Shown here: piece after piece, positions 35,381 to 42,719 of the stretch | Layout: every line of letters begins with the position of its first letter | How positions within the stretch are numbered: the stretch's first letter is position 1 | Virus record (IMG/VR): IMGVR_UViG_3300021142_000007 | Span: 1-64,000 of that record | Reading direction: 5' to 3' (one strand) | Source of the DNA: a virus | Length of the DNA: 64,000 nucleotides | Program-made: the position numbers and the translations under genes | The notes under the pieces: generated by a model | What the model saw: only the letters and a program-made list of their open reading frames with translations | Database searches by the model: none | What the model was told of the DNA's origin: nothing

Positions 35381-35721
35381 TATTTGTATTTTTTGAACCA
35401 TAAGTTTCGGTTCTGGTTAATAATGATATACAAGTCTTCATCAGATAAAGCTACGCTCTTATCACCGCTTTCCTTGTACTTGTCTCTGTAGTCCCCCTGT
35501 AGTAGTATCTGAAACTTAGAGGATACATCAACGGTAAAGCTAATCACCATCGTAAATGGATTAAAAAACTCGGCACTTGGATTGCTTACAATCTTGGTTC
35601 TGTTTTCTTCGATTAATTCGTTAGCTTTATTGTAGATTGGTGTCGTTATCTTTAATAATAACTGACCCAACCAAAGCAAAGGCGTATTGCCTCTTACTCT
35701 ATTCATTGGTAACTTGCTCAT
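35380..35721 (-). CDS. Hypothetical protein (113 aa)
   Basis: Starts MSKLPMNRVRGNTPLLWLG; middle has NPFTMVISFTVDVSSKFQ; ends WFKKYK. No membrane or signal motif is certain. It overlaps both neighbours by a few bases, so it is the middle of a three-gene operon. Function unknown. Confidence 0.72.
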   Translation of the reverse strand: MSKLPMNRVRGNTPLLWLGQLLLKITTPIYNKANELIEENRTKIVSNPSAEFFNPFTMVISFTVDVSSKFQILLQGDYRDKYKESGDKSVALSDEDLYIIINQNRNLWFKKYK

Positions 35722-36086
35722 TTCGTTTTTCTTTCGTTTATCAATCCAACCAAAAATCTCTCGAATTGATGCTTACACGCCAATTCCATATCCGATACCA
35801 TCATAGATGCCCTTATCTCATGCAATGAAATAAGATACTTATCGTCTTCTTTATAGGACGATATATCCAAGCCACTTGGCTTGGGTCTTTCCACCTTAGC
35901 CTCTGGCTTAGACGGCGAACCCTTTAATTGACCATATAATTCCCCGATTCCAATTTCCACGGAACCAGTCTTCATACCCTTGAGCTTCATGGATATCTTT
36001 TGCGTGGGGGTTAGCGTAATTTGAATCTCTCGCTCGTCAACCCTTATGGTTGTTTCCCTGCTTATGTCTTTGTCTAATGGGGTCAT
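35718..36086 (-). CDS. Hypothetical protein (122 aa)
   Basis: Acidic N terminus with beta repeats (TTIRVDEREIQITLTPTQKI), a Pro/Lys linker (SKPEAKVERPKPSG) and a helical C terminus. First gene of the operon 35.0-36.1 kb behind a clear host-type promoter. Function unknown. Confidence 0.72.
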   Translation of the reverse strand: MTPLDKDISRETTIRVDEREIQITLTPTQKISMKLKGMKTGSVEIGIGELYGQLKGSPSKPEAKVERPKPSGLDISSYKEDDKYLISLHEIRASMMVSDMELACKHQFERFLVGLINERKTK

Positions 36087-36102
36087 TATCCTTTATTTTT
36101 GA

Positions 36103-36132
36103 CAAAGGTACGAAATGTTTTTGTATTTTCCA
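36103..36132 (-). promoter_or_regulatory. Host-type promoter
   Basis: Minus strand TTG, 19-base spacer, TACCTTTG at 36103-36110, 16 bases before the ATG at 36086. Confidence 0.75.
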
Positions 36133-36134
36133 AA

Positions 36135-36854
36135 TTAAACTTCAATTACCGACCAACTTCCATCGTGGTTTTCAACCAAAGCAGTCTTTGATTCTACCCA
36201 ATCACCAGAGTTCTTGTACTCCATTCCATCGATATCTCTTATCTCGGCCTTGTGTATATGACCGCAAATCACACCATCATATTCTAGGTTTTTTGCATGT
36301 TTAACCATATGACTCTCAAAGTCACCAACATACTTCGTTGCTTGCTTTACACTATCCTTTATTACCTTCGATAACGAGAAGTACTCAAGACCCCTCCAGC
36401 GTCTATACGTATTATAGTGCTTATTTATCCATAAGCACAAGTCATATCCTAAGCTTCCAAGCATTGCTAACCATTTCATATTTGTTATGAATACATCGAA
36501 TATATCGCCATGTATCACAAGATACCTCTTGCCATTGACCCCGATGTGTTCTATTTCAGATTTAATGCTAATATTACCTAAAGTAAACCCAATGAAATCC
36601 ATCAAGAACTCATCATGGTTCCCCTTGACCCAAATTACTTCGGTGTCCCTAGAAATCTTAAGTATCTTTCTTACAAGCTTCATATGCTCTTCCGTCCACT
36701 TGCTACCAGACTTCAAGGCCCATCCATCAATGATATCGCCATTTAGTATTAGCTTTTCACACTGGTTGTTAGCCAAGAATTCTGTTGCGTCACTGGCCCT
36801 TGAATAAGCGGAACCCAAGTGAATGTCCGATAGTATGATTGTTTTGTATTTCAT
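36135..36854 (-). CDS. Metallophosphoesterase, LpxH-like
   Basis: 239 residues from MKYKTIILSDIHLGS. The calcineurin-type metal motifs are complete: SDIHLG, NGDIIDGW, KGNHDEFL, VIHGDIFD and GHIHKAE. This pattern and length fit UDP-2,3-diacylglucosamine diphosphatases of Bacteroidota, which act in lipid A synthesis, though other phosphoesterases share it. It is coupled by an ATGA overlap to a GT2 gene, which suggests work on cell-surface or virion glycans or lipids. Confidence 0.85.
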   Translation of the reverse strand: MKYKTIILSDIHLGSAYSRASDATEFLANNQCEKLILNGDIIDGWALKSGSKWTEEHMKLVRKILKISRDTEVIWVKGNHDEFLMDFIGFTLGNISIKSEIEHIGVNGKRYLVIHGDIFDVFITNMKWLAMLGSLGYDLCLWINKHYNTYRRWRGLEYFSLSKVIKDSVKQATKYVGDFESHMVKHAKNLEYDGVICGHIHKAEIRDIDGMEYKNSGDWVESKTALVENHDGSWSVIEV

Positions 36855-37543
36855 GACCAATAACCGATGTCTTTTTTAAATGCCTTTTTATTATTTCGTT
36901 GTAGTATGTTGAAAAAGAAGTATCTAGCCATTCCTAGCTTACCCATCTTCTTAAACCTCCTGTCATCCGTATATATGTACTTGTTTATTATTGCGAACTT
37001 TTTGTTGCTTATTTCCCTGCTCAAGAAGTAATCCTCGCAATGCATCAGCGATTCATCAAAACCCCCAAGCCTTTCGAAAGCCTCTTTTGTTATCATGAAA
37101 TAAGCCCCAACAACAAATGGCTTCTCCAACTTCGAAAACCTCATGACCATATTGGATAAGAAATACAAAAAGCGTATAAACGAATTCTTTTTTATGCTCA
37201 ATAAGGCACCAACCAATTCGTTACCCTCCTGTATCTTAATCAAAGACTCACGTATGAGTTCTGGGTCCTCGAACGTGGTGTCAGCATCCAAGAATAACAA
37301 GACATCACCCTTCGCAACCTCGGCTCCATTATTCCTTCCTACGCTAGGTAACCCACCAGATACCTTCTTTATTGGTAAAACATGGGAATAGGCTGAAATT
37401 ATCAACGGAGTCTTATCGGTGGAATCCGCGTCAGCCACTATGATTTCAACGTTTTTAGGTAGACGCTGCTTCTGTATTGCAGAAAACAACTTGCCTATAT
37501 AACGCTCTTCATTTTTACAAGGAATTATGATAGATAGTTTCAT
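36851..37543 (-). CDS. Family 2 glycosyltransferase
   Basis: 230 residues. LSIIIPCKNEERYIGKLFSA (start of the GT-A fold), IVADADSTDKT, PSVGRNNGAEVAKGDVLLFL then DAD (the DxD metal motif), and FVVGAYFMITKEAFERLGGF with a late ED (HCEDYFLS) are typical. It transfers a sugar from a nucleotide donor to an unknown acceptor. A TATTTATT box is just upstream. It forms a two-gene unit with the LpxH-like gene. Confidence 0.9.
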   Translation of the reverse strand: MKLSIIIPCKNEERYIGKLFSAIQKQRLPKNVEIIVADADSTDKTPLIISAYSHVLPIKKVSGGLPSVGRNNGAEVAKGDVLLFLDADTTFEDPELIRESLIKIQEGNELVGALLSIKKNSFIRFLYFLSNMVMRFSKLEKPFVVGAYFMITKEAFERLGGFDESLMHCEDYFLSREISNKKFAIINKYIYTDDRRFKKMGKLGMARYFFFNILQRNNKKAFKKDIGYWS

Positions 37544-37617
37544 ATTAATAAATATCTTTTATTACCAAGTAATCTAATCAATTTACATACATAACGATTT
37601 TTTAAACCAAGTCTAAG

Positions 37618-37625
37618 TATTTATA
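37618..37625 (+). promoter_or_regulatory. Late-type box TATTTATA
   Basis: Exact octamer on the coding strand, 18 bases before the ATG at 37644. Confidence 0.5.
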
Positions 37626-37643
37626 CTAAAAGCTTCAGATACT

Positions 37644-38933
37644 ATGCAATTTATTATAAAACCCTCTGGGTTTATCTTGGAAAACGCTAAGCCACATCCA
37701 ACCAAATTGGATGAGTATGATTCATTATATGAAGTCGTTGAAGCAAGCCTAAGCCAAGAATTAACCATTCCAAAGGATGTCATGGATTCATTCAGAATCA
37801 AGGATACCCTAAACCCAGAAATATGGCCCAAAGGAAAGCTTGATGAAAAGGTAAAGAATCAACTAATGAAGATTGCTAGAGCCTTCATGAAAGATATAGG
37901 CATTCCGAAAGGAACCAAGATAAAAGATATCATCTTCACAGGTAGCCTAGCTAACTATAATTGGTCTAGGTTCTCTGATATAGACCTTCACATTGTGCTG
38001 GACCTAAATAAGTTTACAGGTAATCCACAAATGATTAGAGACTTCTTTACCGCACAAAAAACCCTCTGGAATAACCAACACGATATCAAGATAAAAGGCT
38101 ACCCAGTTGAATTATACGTACAAGATACCAACGAAAAGCTACACGCAACCGCCATTTATTCAATCGCAAGAGACAAATGGATTAAAAAACCCATAAGAGA
38201 AAAGCTCAGGGTCGATAAACAAACCATAAAAAACAAAGCCAAGCAATTCATTTCCAAGCTTAGAAACATACGCGATGCCTATAAGGACCATAAGTACCAA
38301 CAAGTCATCGATGACTCCACCAAGCTCAAGGATAAGATAAAACAAATGAGAAAGGCTGGCCTTGAAAGCGGTGGCGAATATAGCATAGAAAACCTCGTAT
38401 TTAAGGTGCTTAGAAGAACAGCCTTCATGGATTTGCTATCCGACCTTAAGGCCAAGGCCTATGATAAGCTCATGACCATATCAGAACAAGACCTAAATGA
38501 AGGCGAAGTTCTGAATAACACAGAGTTTAGGGTCAATAAGGGTCACGAAGATGACTACAACATAAGCGCAGAGTATAACGGTGACGAAATTGGTGTATTG
38601 GTTATATACGAAGTCGTTAACGGCTACTGGATGTTCGATGATGTGCTTAGCGAAGATGAATACGAAAAGATATTCCCAAATGACAAGTTCATAGACTTCA
38701 ATTACTTGAATATCCCAGATGCCAATATGAGAGGAGAAGGAATAGCTAAGAAACTTGTTAGTCTAGGTATAGAAGAAGCTAAGAAGCTAGGATATGCAAC
38801 CATATACCTAAACGCAAGCCCCATGGGTGGCAATGGACTTCCATTAAACGACCTAGTTGGATTCTATAAGCCCTTCGGCTTCAAGGAATTTAAGCACCAA
38901 GGAAATAATGTACTTATGGTAAAATACATATAA
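37644..38933 (+). CDS. Nucleotidyltransferase-GNAT fusion protein
   Basis: 429 residues. Residues about 95-190 form a Pol-beta-type nucleotidyltransferase: FTGSLANYNWSRFSDIDLHI has the GS and DxD-like pair (SDIDLH), and PVELYVQD gives the third acidic position. A helical linker with SEQDLNEGE follows. Residues about 310-429 form a GNAT domain (MRGEGIAKKLVSLGIEEAKK is the acetyl-CoA loop; LVGFYKPFGFKEF the end). Each domain could modify host proteins or RNA. The late box and the motif-bearing gene behind it suggest late expression and possible packaging. No close family known to me. Confidence 0.82.
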   Translation: MQFIIKPSGFILENAKPHPTKLDEYDSLYEVVEASLSQELTIPKDVMDSFRIKDTLNPEIWPKGKLDEKVKNQLMKIARAFMKDIGIPKGTKIKDIIFTGSLANYNWSRFSDIDLHIVLDLNKFTGNPQMIRDFFTAQKTLWNNQHDIKIKGYPVELYVQDTNEKLHATAIYSIARDKWIKKPIREKLRVDKQTIKNKAKQFISKLRNIRDAYKDHKYQQVIDDSTKLKDKIKQMRKAGLESGGEYSIENLVFKVLRRTAFMDLLSDLKAKAYDKLMTISEQDLNEGEVLNNTEFRVNKGHEDDYNISAEYNGDEIGVLVIYEVVNGYWMFDDVLSEDEYEKIFPNDKFIDFNYLNIPDANMRGEGIAKKLVSLGIEEAKKLGYATIYLNASPMGGNGLPLNDLVGFYKPFGFKEFKHQGNNVLMVKYI

Positions 38934-39617
38934 ATGAAAGACATAATAAAAAAATTGCTCCGCGAAGCAATAATCAACCTACCAGATACAACCCATAAAC
39001 AAGAACTTAGGTATGCTTCGTACCCAAGCCTTAGCGACCCAAAGAAAAGAGCTGACTTGAACGATATACGTGCTAGGATTGCAAGAGCTTCAAGTATCGC
39101 AAGCTCCAGTGATAAAGAATACTTCAACTCCCCACAAGAAGGTGATGGCTTTTATCAAGTCGAATTCAGACACGATGGCAAGATAACAACCAAACACATA
39201 ATGCCAAGCGCAGATATGCTGCAACAAAGCGGCAAGTTCCAACCTAGTGATGTGGGAACATGCAAGGACTTCCAAAACATAGCTAGATACTGCTTCGTTA
39301 AGGCTGGAAAAGAAAACAAATCCATAGGAAAAAGCCCAGCAGAAGATGCCGCAAATAAAGCCTTGATTATATTTGCGGACCAAATACTAAGCTTCTACGG
39401 AGACTCATACATAGACCCAGAAAAATCAGCCCAGATATCCAAAGAAAAGATGTCCCAACAAATGGCTAAACACAAGGATACCAAAGATGCCTTCGATAAT
39501 AGAGAACGCAAGTCAACCATAAGCATGGACCCAACACAAGCAGCCGACATAGAAGCAAAACAAGCTGCCGCAAAAGCAAGACTAGAAAAGGCTATGGCAA
39601 GACTCAAGAAGTCCTAG
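38934..39617 (+). CDS. Hypothetical protein with KKLLREA N-terminal motif
   Basis: 227 residues. It starts at the base after the previous stop. The N terminus MKDIIKKLLREAIINLPD has the LRE terminal motif of this phage. The middle is polar with two Cys (GTCKDFQNIARYCF); the C terminus is an Ala/Lys helix. It is translationally linked to the nucleotidyltransferase-GNAT gene. Role unknown; possible packaged partner. Confidence 0.78.
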   Translation: MKDIIKKLLREAIINLPDTTHKQELRYASYPSLSDPKKRADLNDIRARIARASSIASSSDKEYFNSPQEGDGFYQVEFRHDGKITTKHIMPSADMLQQSGKFQPSDVGTCKDFQNIARYCFVKAGKENKSIGKSPAEDAANKALIIFADQILSFYGDSYIDPEKSAQISKEKMSQQMAKHKDTKDAFDNRERKSTISMDPTQAADIEAKQAAAKARLEKAMARLKKS

Positions 39618-39829
39618 TAGCCCTTGACTTCCTTGAATATCAAGAATAACTCCTCTAGGCTGAATTCATCATGACCATCATGTGTCTCGAAATCCCCATC
39701 CGATGTAAGTATCTTATAGGTATTGCAGTCTGGTTGCTGTAATACACAACGAGTAATCCATTTATGCATGGGCAGTATCTTGAACATAGGCTCGTTCATC
39801 CACTTGGCAAATTCAATAGCTATTTCCAT
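39614..39829 (-). CDS. Hypothetical protein (71 aa)
   Basis: Small acidic protein (MEIAIEFAKWMNEPMFKILP, then FETHDGHDEFSLEELFLIFK). A host-type promoter lies upstream. Convergent with the previous gene by 4 bases. Function unknown. Confidence 0.72.
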   Translation of the reverse strand: MEIAIEFAKWMNEPMFKILPMHKWITRCVLQQPDCNTYKILTSDGDFETHDGHDEFSLEELFLIFKEVKGY

Positions 39830-39843
39830 ATTTGATTTTTATG

Positions 39844-39874
39844 CAAAGATACGATAAATAATTCAAACAAACAA
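39844..39874 (-). promoter_or_regulatory. Host-type promoter
   Basis: Minus strand TTG, 20-base spacer, TATCTTTG at 39844-39851, 14 bases before the ATG at 39829. Confidence 0.75.
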
Positions 39875-39875
39875 G

Positions 39876-40376
39876 CTAATAAGTCTTATTAGCATAGAAT
39901 CGCATATATGATAATAAGCAACCGCCTCGCAAGTTATGCCACTTATCATCGTTAATCCTTATGCCCATACGCCTACCAAGCCTATAACCCTCGTCCCATG
40001 CCTTGAATTCCTCTTCAAGACAAGATACTTGATACACAACCCTGCGCTTATACTTGTCATCCCCTTCGTTGAAATGCTTGTCCTCGGCTTCAGCACTTAT
40101 GGGAAGCAATTCCTTGAACCTCGTCCAATCCTTGCGCAATACATGATGACCCAACTCGTGCAATAATAGATAAACCATGGTCTCCACTGGATTCTTCTGG
40201 ATGTATATCTTATTTGGCCAATTAAGTGTACGGTTAACCCAAGTTATCTCCGATATGCTATCATGGTCAAGTATAACCTCGTAACCCTCCTTGTTAGCCC
40301 AAGTGGTTAACCTATCCAGTGCTTTGGTGTAGTTATAGCGTCCCATAACCATAAATATATCGTAATCGATATACAT
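39876..40376 (-). CDS. HExxH metallopeptidase-like protein
   Basis: 166 residues from the longest start; inner ATG codons at 40352 or 40346 are also possible. TMVYLLLHELGHHVLRKD is a zinc-binding helix (HExxH), and SCLEEEFKAWDEG further on may supply a third ligand (Glu). The pattern is like the IrrE/ImmA and SprT group of small cytoplasmic zincins. Target unknown. Confidence 0.82.
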   Translation of the reverse strand: MYIDYDIFMVMGRYNYTKALDRLTTWANKEGYEVILDHDSISEITWVNRTLNWPNKIYIQKNPVETMVYLLLHELGHHVLRKDWTRFKELLPISAEAEDKHFNEGDDKYKRRVVYQVSCLEEEFKAWDEGYRLGRRMGIRINDDKWHNLRGGCLLSYMRFYANKTY

Positions 40377-40421
40377 CGATTAATTTCATATAGAAATTAA
40401 AGCCTTTGATAAGTATTCACG

Positions 40422-40429
40422 TATTTATA
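40422..40429 (+). promoter_or_regulatory. Late-type box TATTTATA
   Basis: Exact octamer on the coding strand, 11 bases before the ATG at 40441. Confidence 0.5.
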
Positions 40430-40440
40430 ACAAAAACACC

Positions 40441-40656
40441 ATGAAAACCCAAAGACAAACCATAAAGGAAAACCTAGATGCACTTAAGGACCAACCTAAG
40501 CTGGTTAATAAAGAAGAAACCCTTGGAGGACTAATGCAAAAAAAAGACCGATTAATTGCTGAAAGAAACGCTATTAACGCTCAAATCAAAGAGGTGGAAA
40601 AACAAATCCGTATATGGGAAAAACAAATCTCCCCTAACCAAACAACCATGTTCTAA
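40441..40656 (+). CDS. Small coiled-coil protein (71 aa)
   Basis: Starts MKTQRQTIKENLDALKDQPK; residues 28-60 form one heptad coil (KKDRLIAERNAINAQIKEVE). No other motif. It is the last gene before the unusual boundary region. Function unknown. Confidence 0.74.
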   Translation: MKTQRQTIKENLDALKDQPKLVNKEETLGGLMQKKDRLIAERNAINAQIKEVEKQIRIWEKQISPNQTTMF

Positions 40657-40682
40657 ATCCTAGAGCAAAATTTCTAGAAATA

Positions 40683-40725
40683 TTTTTTTTTGAAATAGGG
40701 GTGGTCTTATTTTTAAGGTCAAAAA
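40683..40725 (+). repeat. Tandem unit, copy 1
   Basis: A T run, then GAAATAGGGGTGG, then a T-rich stretch, AAGGTC and an A run. Copy 2 begins at 40737. Confidence 0.7.
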
Positions 40726-40736
40726 TCCTAAAAAAA

Positions 40737-40777
40737 TTTTTTTTTGAAATGGGGTAGGCCTCTTTTTAAGGTCAAAA
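40737..40777 (+). repeat. Tandem unit, copy 2
   Basis: A T run, then GAAATGGGGTAGG, a T-rich stretch, AAGGTC and an A run; the same order as copy 1 with small changes. Confidence 0.7.
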
Positions 40778-40832
40778 AAAATTCCAGGAAAATTTCGCGT
40801 AAATCATCATGCCCCCTATATAGGCGTGGTAC

Positions 40833-40896
40833 GGGGGGGTATGTAAGGGGGGTAACGGGGGGAGGGGTACGTAGGGGGGTCTAACGGGGGGAGGGG
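40833..40896 (+). repeat. G-tract cluster with quadruplex potential
   Basis: Seven runs of G (7, 6, 6, 4, 6, 6 and 4 long) separated by 1-7 bases, including the repeat AACGGGGGGAGGGG twice. Such spacing can fold into DNA or RNA G-quadruplexes; on the other strand it is C rich. Confidence 0.75.
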
Positions 40897-40908
40897 TTAT
40901 TCATAGGA

Positions 40909-40939
40909 CAAAGATAAAAAAAGCCCCTCACATTTGCAA
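40909..40939 (-). promoter_or_regulatory. Host-type promoter reading into the C-rich strand
   Basis: Minus strand TTG, 20-base spacer, TATCTTTG at 40909-40916. No gene starts soon after; the transcript would carry the C-tract strand and run towards 40.66 kb. The spacer overlaps the terminator of the DUF932 gene. Confidence 0.65.
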
Positions 40940-40951
40940 GGGGCTTTTTGT
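40915..40951. terminator. Bidirectional terminator after the DUF932 gene
   Basis: AAAAAAAGCCCCT / AAGGGGCTTTTT with a nine-base loop; ends the transcript of 40973-41854. Confidence 0.85.
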
Positions 40952-40972
40952 TAAAGAATGTTAAAAAACATA

Positions 40973-41854
40973 TTAGTTAAGATTCTCATACACAAGCTGG
41001 TGGGCAGTTGTGTTTAGTTCGTTCGCCCTCGCATATAGGATTTTTTCCATATCTCCGCTTGCTATGTCGTGGGTCGTATACCTTGTAACGCCTTGCAATA
41101 AGCTAAACATATTCGCGCCTGTATTTTGCACTTCGATAGCCACCGCGCCATTTATAGCGTCTATAATGTTTCTTTTACGCGAAGTCAATTCGCTGTATTG
41201 GGCTACATTATAGCCTGTTAACTCGGTTATGAAGCTATCTATCTGTTTTTGCGTTACTGCCTTTAGAGACGCTGTATTGAGCAAATTTACATAGTTTTCA
41301 GTTTCGGCTACTACCTTTAAAATTTCGTTGGTAAAAGTTAGCAAACGGGCCTGGTTATTGGTCGTGTTTTTCATAGCTATATCCACATCTTTTTTCCAGT
41401 TTTTAGCACCGTTCGCGCACCATAGACGCAGGGCGTAGAAGCCTAGTGACATTTTGGTCTTACCGTCAAAGCCTGTGCGAAATTCGAGGGCTGTTTCGAG
41501 GGTATCACCTACCATAGGCGATTGTATTTCATATTTTTTTAATGGGAGGCGAAATACTACCTTTGACCCCTTTTGGTATTCGTTGTATGTTAATTTAGAC
41601 AGGTCAACATCTATACCTGAAGCTAATACGCTATTTTCGATAGCGTCCAGAAAAAGGGACAAATCGGTAGGCTCAAAAACGTCCCCCACCACGCCCAAAC
41701 AGTCCCCGCCTGTGTGCTTATATATACCGTAGCTTTTAGGGCTGTTAAAGCCTTCTAAGCCTGTATGTAGCTGTATTTTTTTAGCGTTAAATACTTGGCT
41801 TTTGAGGTTTGCAATGTGTGAACCTTGTGTTTCAAGAAAATTGAGAATTTCCAT
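40973..41854 (-). CDS. DUF932 family protein
   Basis: 293 residues. KSYGIYKHTGGDCLGVVGD, a central FRTGFDGKTKMSLGFYALRL then WCANGAKNWKK, and the helical C terminus match the DUF932 / phage-plasmid-like family (the RxxCxNG-type motif is the hallmark). The family is common in phages and plasmids and has no settled role. It has its own promoter and terminator and is expected to be early. Confidence 0.85.
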   Translation of the reverse strand: MEILNFLETQGSHIANLKSQVFNAKKIQLHTGLEGFNSPKSYGIYKHTGGDCLGVVGDVFEPTDLSLFLDAIENSVLASGIDVDLSKLTYNEYQKGSKVVFRLPLKKYEIQSPMVGDTLETALEFRTGFDGKTKMSLGFYALRLWCANGAKNWKKDVDIAMKNTTNNQARLLTFTNEILKVVAETENYVNLLNTASLKAVTQKQIDSFITELTGYNVAQYSELTSRKRNIIDAINGAVAIEVQNTGANMFSLLQGVTRYTTHDIASGDMEKILYARANELNTTAHQLVYENLN

Positions 41855-41887
41855 TGTTGTGTGTTTTTTTTTGATTAATTAATGATG

Positions 41888-41918
41888 CGAATGTAAGTAA
41901 ATTAATTTAATTATGCAA
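41888..41918 (-). promoter_or_regulatory. Host-type promoter (DUF932 gene)
   Basis: Minus strand TTG, 20-base spacer, TACATTCG (one mismatch to TAnnTTTG) at 41888-41895. Confidence 0.65.
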
Positions 41919-42001
41919 GTCCTATCTTAATTAATTTCGTTTTAATTTACTTTTTAACATATTAGTAATTTAACATATATGTTAATTTTTTTATTTATAT
42001 G

Positions 42002-42056
42002 TATAGACGTAGTGGAGTATACCTCCCGACCCTTAGTGTCGTCCCGTCTGAATGAC
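42002..42056 (-). ncRNA. Small structured RNA, family member A
   Basis: A promoter ends about 5 bases before the conserved start GTCATTCAGACGGGACG. Predicted fold: P1 AGACG/CGTCT, P2 CGAC/GTCG (7-base loop), P3 GGAG/CTCC with loop GTATA, linker ACTA. No ORF. See findings. Confidence 0.65.
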
Positions 42057-42060
42057 AATA

Positions 42061-42090
42061 CAAAGATAAAAAAAAGGCTTGGATTTCCAA
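42061..42090 (-). promoter_or_regulatory. Host-type promoter (RNA A)
   Basis: Minus strand TTG, 19-base spacer, TATCTTTG at 42061-42068. The spacer is part of the preceding terminator hairpin. Confidence 0.75.
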
Positions 42091-42103
42091 ACCTTTTTTT
42101 GTT
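42068..42103 (-). terminator. Terminator of the 42124 gene
   Basis: AAAGG-TTGG / CCAA-CCTTT hairpin with flanking A and T runs; it overlaps the promoter of RNA A. Confidence 0.8.
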
Positions 42104-42123
42104 AATAGATGTTAATTTTTATC

Positions 42124-42642
42124 TTAGCCAAACATTACGGTAACTCCACATTTGATATGTTTGATATTGTCCATTTTAACGGTACGTACAATTATTGCCT
42201 CGTCTGTGCCTTGATTGGTCGGTGCTGTTGTTTTGGGTCTGAATTGCTTTATAGTGGCAATTTCGCTCTCGCTTGCTTCTATACCATCTATGTAGTATTT
42301 CAGTGTCTCGGACGTATTACAAGCAAATAGCAAATATAATTCTGTCGGGTCGCTTTTTTTGGCTACTATCGAACCGTTAAAGCTATCATTTACCTTTTGG
42401 AACCAATTTTCTTTAGCTGTGAAGTTAGCTTCTTTGCCCTCTTTAGCTAGTCTGTTGTTTACCATGTTAGCATAGTTAGCATTTAGAAGCATATTATAGC
42501 TAACTAGCTTGGTCACTTTTGACTTTGCGAAAGGATTGCCAGTTTTAAGTTGTTTTTGTTCAACTTCGGCTATCATTTGAGCGAATTTCGCTGAACCGCC
42601 ATCATTAATAAGTGTCTCGATTACTTGTGTTTTGTTGTTCAT
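42124..42642 (-). CDS. Early hypothetical protein (172 aa)
   Basis: Helical N-terminal half (SKVTKLVSYNMLLNANYANM, FTAKENWFQKVND), then a beta region and a Thr-rich end. It lies next to the DUF932 gene, and the pair is often seen together in phages as far as I recall. No catalytic motif visible. Own promoter and terminator. Confidence 0.75.
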   Translation of the reverse strand: MNNKTQVIETLINDGGSAKFAQMIAEVEQKQLKTGNPFAKSKVTKLVSYNMLLNANYANMVNNRLAKEGKEANFTAKENWFQKVNDSFNGSIVAKKSDPTELYLLFACNTSETLKYYIDGIEASESEIATIKQFRPKTTAPTNQGTDEAIIVRTVKMDNIKHIKCGVTVMFG

Positions 42643-42670
42643 AACAGTGTGTTTTGATTGATTAATGATA

Positions 42671-42701
42671 CAAATATAGGTTAATTAAATTAGAATAGCA
42701 A
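42671..42701 (-). promoter_or_regulatory. Host-type promoter
   Basis: Minus strand TTG, 20-base spacer, TATATTTG at 42671-42678; drives 42124-42642. Confidence 0.75.
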
Positions 42702-42719
42702 ATTTTATTTGTTAAAAAA

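Larger units (their letters stand above)
40657..40972. other. Gene-free boundary region between late/accessory and early blocks
   Basis: 316 bases without a credible gene. From left to right: an AT-rich part with two copies of a T8-9 GAAAT(A)GGGGT unit, a GC-rich piece with GCCCCCTATATAGG, seven G tracts of 4-7 bases, a minus-strand host-type promoter and a bidirectional terminator. Base composition is unlike the rest of the window. Confidence 0.8.
41958..42115 (-). repeat. Duplicated intergenic module, copy 1
   Basis: About 158 bases closely similar to 43061-43216: from TTAACATCTATTAAC through a terminator, a promoter, the small RNA and an AT tail with TTAACATATATGTTAA. Both copies have the same orientation. 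Confidence 0.8.

Noticed and set aside
40833-40896. CRISPR-like array
   Set aside because: The repeats are G tracts with spacers of 1-7 bases; no repeat/spacer structure of CRISPR type and no cas genes.
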